The notes below the pieces were generated by a model. That model did no database searches. It saw nothing but the letters and a program-made list of their open reading frames with translations, and was not told where the DNA came from. Both the position numbers and the translations under genes were made by a program. A DNA stretch of 8,905 nucleotides. Source: Fidelibacterota bacterium (GTDB taxonomy: Bacteria > Fidelibacterota > UBA2242). Where the stretch lies: positions 1 through 8,905 of the forward strand of contig QNCV01000083.1 of NCBI GenBank assembly GCA_003645845.1, in the 5' to 3' direction. Below are positions 1 through 6,204 of this stretch, in pieces (positions within the stretch are counted from its first letter, which is position 1; the number at the start of each line of letters is the position of its first letter).

Positions 1-133
1 GAGGCAGCGCCGGGAAGGGGAGCAGGGCTGTCTTTGAGTAAATTATCATTGCTCTGAGCAGTGCCAGAAAGTGCAGTCCCTGGATGAATCCAAACCATGT
101 GATTAGAATAGTGTAGAATGATTTATTTTTCAT
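1..133 (-). CDS. N-terminal fragment of a small membrane protein, unknown family (runs off the window)
   Basis: An ATG at 133 opens a frame that stays open for 44 codons to the window edge, so the gene is cut at its 3' end. The peptide begins MKNKSFYTILITWFGFIQG and has one clear hydrophobic segment at about residues 6-28, with positive charge before it (Lys2, Lys4). A short Arg/Lys-containing stretch and a Pro-rich turn (PFPALP) follow. This suggests an inner-membrane protein whose first helix acts as an uncleaved anchor. The start lies 12 nt after the stop of the upstream lipoprotein gene, so co-transcription is likely. No purine-rich Shine-Dalgarno sequence precedes the ATG (CCTCTGACCA), which weakens the start; an internal ATG at codon 29 is a less attractive alternative. 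I do not recognise the family. Confidence 0.6.
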   Translation of the reverse strand, partial: MKNKSFYTILITWFGFIQGLHFLALLRAMIIYSKTALLPFPALP

Positions 134-145
134 TGGTCAGAGGTA

Positions 146-1012
146 TTAAGAGTTATTGAATTCTGTCAATGTATATGTATCGAAAGAATCGAAAAATCGT
201 CCGGTTCCCTCCGGTTGAATATAACTGGTTTCAAACAATCCCAGAATGGTGATACTTCTGCGGATCAGGCCTTCCCTGCCGATGTAATCGGTTATCCAGA
301 TATCCTCGTCCCAGGCACCATCATGATCGAGATCGTATAAAAACCGGACTTTATAGCAATCATAGAGTATGTCGTTGAGAAGTAACGATTCTTTGCCTTC
401 GATTATTTTCTCAATGTGAAACGGATCATTTGGGAGAGTGCGATAGGTCCATTGCGCCCCGATTTCGAGAGGATACTCCAGCACTTTTACCGGTGGATTT
501 TCAAAGTAGAGGGAGTCTGCAATTACCTTACCAATGGGAATCTCTTTTTGAATGTAGTTCAGGAGCTGGTGATAATTGTCAAAAACCATATCTTTGAAAC
601 GAATGTGTTTTACTGATACAGATTTTGGTAAAATCAACGAACCTTCGGAATAGTATGCGAGTAAATAGAGCCCGTCTGTCTTGTTTTGGTAGTATTGATA
701 ATTGGTATAAACATTTTTCCCGTCGTTTTCCGTGCAAATCATTTCGATAGCATTCAGCGTATCATTTAACAAATCCGTACCGGTAACCGTGTTTGTGATT
801 TGAGATGTGTACAAGAGAGTATCAAGATAGGGTGTCGGATTTGTTGTGTCGGTATAAAAATATAACGAATAATCGCGTTCGTATTTCCAGATATTTCCCG
901 GTTCCAGCGGGTAAATAAAATCCCTTTCGGCAGGCGGATCATTCTCATCAAGAATGCAGGCGTTGACCGCAATTAACCCAAGAAATAAAATCAGTAATCG
1001 GAAGAGACGCAT
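146..1012 (-). CDS. Predicted lipoprotein with two PLExGxxWxY motifs (288 aa)
   Basis: The protein starts MRLFRLLILFLGLIAVNAC. A basic N-terminus, hydrophobic core and lipobox V-N-A-C place the lipidated cysteine at residue 19, so it should be anchored in the envelope. The mature part has YPLEPGNIWKY at 34-44 and a second copy, YPLEIGAQWTYR, at 180-191, suggesting two repeated modules. The second is followed by a Cys-Tyr-Lys-Val strand at about 219-222, an Asp-rich D-x-D-x-D-G turn near 228-232, and a D-Y-I-G-x-E-G-L stretch at 242-249. That order matches the common 'plEvGn.W.Y ... f.nC.kv ... apg.GlI' layout of FCB lipoproteins of unknown function. I prefer the ATG at 1012 to a GTG at 1033 because the signal sequence then begins correctly and the likely transcription start (about 1030) falls inside the GTG. 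It has its own promoter at 1037-1065 and is probably a paralogue of the 1221-1829 product. Biochemical role unknown. Confidence 0.85.
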   Translation of the reverse strand: MRLFRLLILFLGLIAVNACILDENDPPAERDFIYPLEPGNIWKYERDYSLYFYTDTTNPTPYLDTLLYTSQITNTVTGTDLLNDTLNAIEMICTENDGKNVYTNYQYYQNKTDGLYLLAYYSEGSLILPKSVSVKHIRFKDMVFDNYHQLLNYIQKEIPIGKVIADSLYFENPPVKVLEYPLEIGAQWTYRTLPNDPFHIEKIIEGKESLLLNDILYDCYKVRFLYDLDHDGAWDEDIWITDYIGREGLIRRSITILGLFETSYIQPEGTGRFFDSFDTYTLTEFNNS

Positions 1013-1036
1013 TTCATTATCCCGTAAAAACACTTA

Positions 1037-1065
1037 ACTATAAGAACAAATCTGCAAAATGACAA
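1037..1065 (-). promoter_or_regulatory. Sigma-70-like promoter for the 146-1012 lipoprotein gene
   Basis: Read on the minus strand, TTGTCA (1065-1060) is separated by exactly 17 nt from TATAGT (1042-1037). Each hexamer matches the sigma-70 consensus at five of six positions, and the spacing is ideal. Initiation about 7 nt downstream would fall near 1030, giving an 18-nt leader before the ATG at 1012. This argues that the lipoprotein gene and the membrane-protein gene after it form their own transcription unit. The call is from sequence only; FCB bacteria can also use a different -33/-7 promoter. Confidence 0.6.
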
Positions 1066-1220
1066 CAGTAATTTCTAATTTTCATTTTAGCAGAAGCGCT
1101 TTCTTTATTACACATATCATAACCATCTATTGATGTGAAATAGATACCCTTTGAATGTTCTTCGGCATTCCGGATTAGGGAAAGCATACCGAGCCCTTTG
1201 GAATCGTTCTGCGCTGACTC
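1038..1220 (-). other. Intergenic stretch with an open frame, possible gene remnant
   Basis: The 208-nt gap between the two lipoprotein genes (1013-1220) holds no assignable gene. In the frame of the upstream lipoprotein, however, 60 sense codons follow its TGA before a TAG at 1038-1040. The first half looks protein-like: it reads ESAQNDSKGLGMLSLIRNAE, then EHSKGIYFTSIDGYDM. The tail is less convincing and overlaps the promoter. The 'KGLGMLSLIRNAE' part faintly recalls the glycine box near the end of histidine-kinase ATPase domains, but this is too short to assign. It could be a decayed gene end, an ancestral extension or chance. No hairpin with a T-run (terminator) is visible here. A 35-codon frame starting in an ATGA overlap with the lipoprotein stop is not protein-like. 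Confidence 0.2.
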
Positions 1221-1829
1221 TCATTTTTCAATAGAATTGCCATTCACAACAGCCTTTTTAAGACCGATGGAGTACCAGCCGTCGTATCCAATGTAAATTA
1301 TGCCGACATGGGGAGCAAATGCGTAATATATTTCTTCGTCGCAAACCTGAGGAATATCAAATAAAAATGTCATACAGCCATAAAATGTTCCCGCCGGGAC
1401 ATCGATTGTTACGTTTTTACTTAATACATGAACGGTGTAATTGTAATCCTTATCGCCAAATTGAGCTTCCTGACCGAACTGGTAGATTGATCCGCTGTCC
1501 TGTGAGAAGTCAAACCAGAGATACTCTTCGGAACCCTCAAGGAGCAGGATGTTGCCGTTTTGATCGGCGCGAATAGGATAACCGAAAGATGAGCCCTCCT
1601 CATCCGTCCAATGGTAATAGATTTTATCGTTCCGGCGAAAGGAGTCATTCACTTTTCGGATAATCAGATTGTTGGAATCGGCATTTAAACGACAATAGTA
1701 CCAGATATTTCCCTCCTCGAGCGGGAAGTATATTGAGGAATAATCCTTTTCCGATTCAAATAATTCTGAACAGCTGATTAGCAGAAAAGCAATTACGATA
1801 CTGACATATTTGAGGGATTTTATTGACAT
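1221..1829 (-). CDS. Predicted lipoprotein, PLExGNxWxY / VPAGTF family (202 aa)
   Basis: A signal sequence beginning MSIKSLKYVSIVIAFLLISC has the lipobox L-I-S-C with the lipidated cysteine at residue 20. The mature protein opens with an acidic linker and YFPLEEGNIWYY at 34-45. It continues with a beta-rich middle and ends with VPAGTFYGC (144-152) and E-E-I-Y-Y-A-F-A-P-H-V-G-I-I (165-178). This order (PLExGNxWxY, then VPAGTF.nC, then EiyyAPhVGii) is a recurrent architecture of short FCB lipoproteins with no established function. The start is 19 nt downstream of the DUF3160 stop, so the two are probably co-transcribed; there is no strong Shine-Dalgarno. The PLE motif sits 16 residues after the lipidated cysteine in both this protein and the 146-1012 product, supporting paralogy. 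Substrate or partner unknown. Confidence 0.85.
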   Translation of the reverse strand: MSIKSLKYVSIVIAFLLISCSELFESEKDYSSIYFPLEEGNIWYYCRLNADSNNLIIRKVNDSFRRNDKIYYHWTDEEGSSFGYPIRADQNGNILLLEGSEEYLWFDFSQDSGSIYQFGQEAQFGDKDYNYTVHVLSKNVTIDVPAGTFYGCMTFLFDIPQVCDEEIYYAFAPHVGIIYIGYDGWYSIGLKKAVVNGNSIEK

Positions 1830-1848
1830 TATGCCGAGTTCATAAGCA

Positions 1849-4323
1849 TTATTTGAGTAGTAATATCTTATGACTTAATGTCTTGTTTCGCTGCTGTAAC
1901 TGAACGATGTAAACACCGCTTGGCAAGGGATTTCCATTATGATCGGTTCCGTTCCAGCTCAGGTGATAGCTGCCGGCAGTCCGGATATCGTTTACCAGAG
2001 TTTTAACCTCTTGCCCCAGGAGATTGAGAATCCGGAGTGTAATTCTGGCGTTTTCCGGCAAATCGTAGCGGATTGTCGTGCTTGCATTGAAGGGGTTCGG
2101 GTAGCTGTGGTAGAGTCGAAATTGCTTCGGAAGGGTTTCATTTAAGGGCTCTTCGTCAACGACCTGAAATTCTTTGTAATAGAGATTATCCACGGATTCC
2201 GTAATCAGATCCGGCTGTGTGGCGCTGACGTCCATAAAACTATTGACCCATTCGGGCATTTCGGGCGGCGTTTCACCGGCCAGCATCTCCCGCCAGGCTT
2301 CGTCGGTGAGCCGTTTACCAATTGGTTGTTTAAATTCGTAATATGAAAATATTGCGCCTTTCGTCAGCCGGATGCTGCCGCCTTCATTGACGATCAAGAA
2401 AATTTCCAGCGGATAGCCGACGCCCTCTTCGAGACACATGCCGGTGTTGGAATCGGTGTGCACATCGGCGACAATTGCCATTTCATCGGTGTTGGTCTGC
2501 CAGAGTTCAAAAGGATCGTCGGCGTCGGAGCTGAGATACTGCATCAGCCGGCCAAAGCAGAAAATATTTTCGTATTCATCGCTACTTAACGGTGTATTTT
2601 CCAATTCTTTAACGGCAATATCCCGAAGAAAAAGGAGTAAATCCTCAAAAAGATCGAGTTTATCCTGAAACCCGGGCAGCATTAAATTCCGGGATTCAAG
2701 CCCCGTACGGGTAAACCGTACCAGGCTGGCCAGACGGGCGTAGAGATGCGGGTTCGGTTCCACGTAACTCTTTGGTGGACCCGGGGCAATTTTGCAGGGA
2801 GTCATACTCTGTTTGGCGTAGAGGATTGTATCGTGTCGCAGCTCAGCCCAGGACGCCAGGGCGGTCATCAGCTCCTTGTCCAGCCAGGCGATGGTCTGCA
2901 TGAAATGGGGATAGCCGTCGCCTTTTTCATAGAGCAGCGGCATCAGAGAGTAAAGCCAGTTCCAGTAGAGATTCTGCGCCCATTCGGCCGGGGAGAGTGC
3001 CCGGAATTCGGTTTGAAACCGGTCAATTCTTTCCGCATAATTCGGATAGGCGGTCTGTTCATAAAGAGAATCCAGCAGATCGTATGCCCGGTCTGAACCG
3101 AGAATCGCCATGATATCCAGACCCTTCGGGAACAGCCGTCCGCCAACTTCAGGTAATACCAGGTGAGCGAACATATAGGAATCGGGAATGAAGCGTTGTC
3201 CCATTAGTCGAAACCCTTTATAGGTGGTGAAGGTGCCAAAAATCCAGTTGGGGATTTTGGGTTCCGGTAACTGTTGTGCGAGTGACATGAACTCATTCAT
3301 GAGGGTCTTATTGGCGAGGCTGTCCGGGGAAAGTGTCAGGAAGTCGGGGCCGTAAACCGTGTCGGCAATTTGCCTGTAATCGCGAATATTCGGATCATCC
3401 GTCTTGCCAACGAAAAAAACCGTTGGTTCATAAATCTTTTCCCAGAGCTCCCGGAGGGGTTGTCCATCGTCTGTTTCCAGGGTGTAAAGCATCTGAACCA
3501 GTAAGAGCGCCTGAAGAGTATGCCGATAGGCCAGATCACCGAATTTTCCCGGTTCCATGGTGAAAATCGTCCAACCCTGCCACATCATGGCCTTGAAATA
3601 GGCTTTCAGGGAATCATTTTTTGTATAGTGACCACGGGGAATGAACTGACTGTAATCCAGAGCAGAAAAGTCTCCGAAAATCGGCGAGTAGTGAAAACCG
3701 TCATGATTTTCGATCAGGGTCAACTCGGAATCGACCAGCGCCGTCAGGAAGGTGGGTACGCTGATTTCGGCGCCCTTCAGTAATTTTTGAGAAACATAAA
3801 GAAATGCGAGATTGCGATAGGCGGCCTCACGAGCCTCTGATGGTTCGAGATTTGTATACTGGATTTGTGATTGTTCGATCAGTTTTTTGGTCAGAATTTC
3901 CAATTCCGGGATAAATTTGATTATCTCAATATCTGTCAGAAAGTGGTCGAAGAGCAGATGATAGATATGTAAAACGGCATCGGTAGTCACAAAAATTGGC
4001 GTCCCGTTCCAGGTGCATAAATTATAGATATCATACATCTGAGTGTATTGACTTCTTTTAACCGTGAAGTGGTTCTGTTGCAGCAGAATTAAATCGGTGG
4101 AATTGAATCCAAACAATTCAGACCAGTTTTCGACATTGCTGAAATCCGGCTCAAGGTTGAATGAGGAAACCGCCGGCGTAAATTCGGCCGGATAGGGGTA
4201 ATAGGTGCCGAAGTCGGTTTCGACATTTTCGGAAATATTGGCAATCATTTGAGCTTGTGATGAAGGAATCGAAAGGATCAGGAAAAGGACCGACAGAATT
4301 GACCAGATGCACTGCCTTTTCAT
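1849..4323 (-). CDS. DUF3160 domain protein with C-terminal T9SS type A sorting domain (824 aa)
   Basis: A cleavable signal peptide at 1-24 (ends SSQA, then QM) is followed by a long, mostly helical domain. I assign it to DUF3160 from several landmarks: TTDAVLHIYHLLFDH (113-127), PRGHYTKNDSLKAYFKAMMW (229-248), SWAELRHDTILYAKQS (491-506), and VADVHTD (618-624) with LEEGVGYP (631-638). The family's function is not known. Residues 737-824 are a separate beta-sandwich tail with YPNPFNASTTIRYDLP, LLGQEVKTL and GNPLPSGVYIVQL, ending HKILLLK. This is the T9SS type A sorting signal, so I infer export across the outer membrane and surface attachment or release. A strong GGAGG lies 7 nt before the ATG. 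A 94-nt gap separates it from the barrel gene upstream; the 202-aa lipoprotein follows after 19 nt. Parts of the gene are visibly GC-richer than its neighbours. Domain and sorting tail are confident; biological role is open. Confidence 0.92.
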   Translation of the reverse strand: MKRQCIWSILSVLFLILSIPSSQAQMIANISENVETDFGTYYPYPAEFTPAVSSFNLEPDFSNVENWSELFGFNSTDLILLQQNHFTVKRSQYTQMYDIYNLCTWNGTPIFVTTDAVLHIYHLLFDHFLTDIEIIKFIPELEILTKKLIEQSQIQYTNLEPSEAREAAYRNLAFLYVSQKLLKGAEISVPTFLTALVDSELTLIENHDGFHYSPIFGDFSALDYSQFIPRGHYTKNDSLKAYFKAMMWQGWTIFTMEPGKFGDLAYRHTLQALLLVQMLYTLETDDGQPLRELWEKIYEPTVFFVGKTDDPNIRDYRQIADTVYGPDFLTLSPDSLANKTLMNEFMSLAQQLPEPKIPNWIFGTFTTYKGFRLMGQRFIPDSYMFAHLVLPEVGGRLFPKGLDIMAILGSDRAYDLLDSLYEQTAYPNYAERIDRFQTEFRALSPAEWAQNLYWNWLYSLMPLLYEKGDGYPHFMQTIAWLDKELMTALASWAELRHDTILYAKQSMTPCKIAPGPPKSYVEPNPHLYARLASLVRFTRTGLESRNLMLPGFQDKLDLFEDLLLFLRDIAVKELENTPLSSDEYENIFCFGRLMQYLSSDADDPFELWQTNTDEMAIVADVHTDSNTGMCLEEGVGYPLEIFLIVNEGGSIRLTKGAIFSYYEFKQPIGKRLTDEAWREMLAGETPPEMPEWVNSFMDVSATQPDLITESVDNLYYKEFQVVDEEPLNETLPKQFRLYHSYPNPFNASTTIRYDLPENARITLRILNLLGQEVKTLVNDIRTAGSYHLSWNGTDHNGNPLPSGVYIVQLQQRNKTLSHKILLLK

Positions 4324-4353
4324 AGTGTTGCCTCCAAGTTATTTTTTTTTCAT

Positions 4354-4378
4354 AATGTAAGCGACTTTGTTAATTCAA
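4354..4378 (-). promoter_or_regulatory. Weak candidate promoter before the DUF3160 gene
   Basis: In the 94-nt gap (4324-4417), the minus strand has TTGAAT (4378-4373) upstream of TACATTATG (starting at 4359). The 13-nt spacing between hexamers is too short for sigma-70. TTG to TACATT at 16 nt comes close to the Bacteroidota-type TTG / TAnnTTTG arrangement, where TACATTAT differs in the last two positions. A nine-base A tract (4350-4342) and the GGAGG ribosome site follow. It is suggestive of a separate start for the DUF3160-lipoprotein pair, but weak. Confidence 0.2.
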
Positions 4379-4417
4379 TTTATGGGTTGCTTCGTAAAAA
4401 TGCAATACAGACAGACA

Positions 4418-6187
4418 TTACCAGCGATACTCCAATCCGATATCCCAGCCGCCTGTTTCCAGGATGTTGCCATTCGAGCGAACTGAGATTTTTATACCTG
4501 AACTGTGAGCATAAGTGAATCCCAGATTGACATTGGTTGTCCGGTACAGATCGGTGGCCGGTTCTGACGAATATTCCTCATAGCGATCCACTTCATGATC
4601 ATTAACCGTAATAACGTTACTTTCCCATTTGCGGCTGATGACATAGGGATACAATAATCGGCCTTTTGTCTTGCTGTCATCGTAAAAGTAATGGATTTCA
4701 CCACCAAAGATCAGTTTGAAACCATCAATAACCTGTATTTTGATTCCGATTGGGATAGAGGCTGTATACTGGTCAGATTCGCAGGTGTATTCGTATTTTT
4801 TTTGGTTGGTATTTAAGTACTGGTAGGTCTTGGGATCGTACAACTGCCGGTTACTATATTTGCTGAAAAAATAATCTGATTCTTCGCGATATTGATTCTC
4901 GATATGATAAATATCAACCAGAATGCCGCCGAAAATTGACCAGTCTTCACCGGTTCGATAGATATAGGAAGCAAACCACTTCCAGCGGGTTGTTTTTTCC
5001 TCTCCATCTCCATTATATATCTGTTGGCTTTTGGATGAGGAGGTCATGCGCTGGAAATGGTAACCGTTGTCGTAGGTATCATAGGTCCGGTCGCTAAAAG
5101 CTGTATCTGTATTCATAGTTGAAAAGCTTAGATCAGAATGACTTTGACTGTATCTTAAAAAAGAGCGAAATAACAGCTTATCGGATAATTTTTTCTCGAA
5201 GGTGACGTTCAGATTCTGTCGTTTGGCTTTATCGTCAAAGGATTGGCGACTGGTCATATCATAATCATTCAGACTGAAATAACTCGGGTCAGTGTCTCTC
5301 TCAGACCATGAATATGATGTGTCGATCGAGTGTGAACTTTCGTCTGCATTTCCGGTAATCCATTCGCCATAGATTCCCCAGGTCGTTTTATCGTCTTTGT
5401 GATATAACAATCCCGCCCCGATGATGAACTGATTGCCATCGATACCCAAATCCTCCTTATTCAAATCGGCAAAACTGGAATGAGGATACGTTCCATGTCT
5501 GGAATCGTAAAGGTCACCATCGCGACGATACGTGTAATTACCGATTTTTAACCCAAGATCAAACCGCTTGTTCAATCTATAGCCCGCCATTGCCTCGGTT
5601 TGTACTCCAAAATGAAATTGCTGGTTGTCGTCGACTTCCAGGCGCTGAGGTTCCAGATCGTCGGCAATCCAGGCCCGATCAAAGTAGGCGTCCATTTCAA
5701 GATAACGGTAATCCCAGGAATAGGATTCACGGAACGGTCCGTAATCAAAAATAGTGCGATTGGTAACACCGATTTTCAATTTTTCCGTCAAAGGCATTAA
5801 CAATGCGATATTGTACTGGGGCATATTTTGTAATTGAGCGATATAGGTCTGCCCGTACCAATTTGGATAAACCAGATAGTCCGGCACTCCATACATCGGA
5901 ACTACGGTTTGATCGGAGGTGTTGGTAGTGTAAAAGTTCAGATTCAGGTAAAGTGCACGTTTCTGAATATTAAGCAGATAAGCCGGATTCCAGCTCAGGT
6001 CACCGTAATCATCTCTGACCATGCCGCTGACATCCGATGTGAAAAGACTGAGCTCAATCGTCTTGAAATTGAATGGTTCCATGAAATACGGAACATCGGG
6101 TTGCCGGGTCACCGGCAGTGGCACATCGGCAAAAATAAGTCGGGTCAGAAAAATGGTAATTAGAAGAACAAATAATTGTTTTCTCAT
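4418..6187 (-). CDS. Predicted outer-membrane beta-barrel protein (589 aa)
   Basis: A signal peptide, MRKQLFVLLITIFLTRLIFA, probably ends at residue 20. The N-terminal mature region carries DYGDLSWNPAYLLN (60-73), resembling the 'D....WNPAgL' stretch at the start of FadL/PorV-like barrels of FCB bacteria. The rest alternates polar and aromatic residues in short amphipathic strands separated by Asp/Ser/Tyr-rich loops. It ends GLEYRW, with the terminal aromatic residue expected for insertion by the Bam complex. At 589 residues it is longer than typical PorV proteins, so I do not name it PorV. It begins 17 nt after the serpin stop, with AAGGA about 8 nt before the ATG, so it is very likely in the same transcript. 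Its position just upstream of a T9SS cargo gene is suggestive only. It could be a transporter, a porin or a structural surface protein. Confidence 0.8.
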   Translation of the reverse strand: MRKQLFVLLITIFLTRLIFADVPLPVTRQPDVPYFMEPFNFKTIELSLFTSDVSGMVRDDYGDLSWNPAYLLNIQKRALYLNLNFYTTNTSDQTVVPMYGVPDYLVYPNWYGQTYIAQLQNMPQYNIALLMPLTEKLKIGVTNRTIFDYGPFRESYSWDYRYLEMDAYFDRAWIADDLEPQRLEVDDNQQFHFGVQTEAMAGYRLNKRFDLGLKIGNYTYRRDGDLYDSRHGTYPHSSFADLNKEDLGIDGNQFIIGAGLLYHKDDKTTWGIYGEWITGNADESSHSIDTSYSWSERDTDPSYFSLNDYDMTSRQSFDDKAKRQNLNVTFEKKLSDKLLFRSFLRYSQSHSDLSFSTMNTDTAFSDRTYDTYDNGYHFQRMTSSSKSQQIYNGDGEEKTTRWKWFASYIYRTGEDWSIFGGILVDIYHIENQYREESDYFFSKYSNRQLYDPKTYQYLNTNQKKYEYTCESDQYTASIPIGIKIQVIDGFKLIFGGEIHYFYDDSKTKGRLLYPYVISRKWESNVITVNDHEVDRYEEYSSEPATDLYRTTNVNLGFTYAHSSGIKISVRSNGNILETGGWDIGLEYRW

Positions 6188-6204
6188 GATAATAATCCTT
6201 ATAA

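Noticed and set aside
1117..1224. 35-codon frame beginning MRVSAERFQRARYAF in an ATGA overlap with the lipoprotein stop
   Set aside because: The overlap looks like coupling, but the peptide is Arg-rich, has no recognisable domain, and its competing frame in the same DNA is more protein-like.
416..3146. Several 60-116 codon open frames on the plus strand (e.g. 416-616, 2438-2668, 2746-3096) and in other minus frames
   Set aside because: They lie entirely inside well-supported minus-strand genes, lack ribosome sites and have compositions expected of antisense or shifted frames.
4407..4417. Short tandem repeat ACAGACAGACA next to the stop of the barrel gene
   Set aside because: Less than three copies of a 4-mer; expected by chance and with no sign of phase variation because it is outside a coding frame.
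4418..6187. Naming the 589-residue barrel as PorV or another T9SS component
   Set aside because: Only a short WNPAYL segment resembles that family, the protein is too long, and no other T9SS core gene is in the window.
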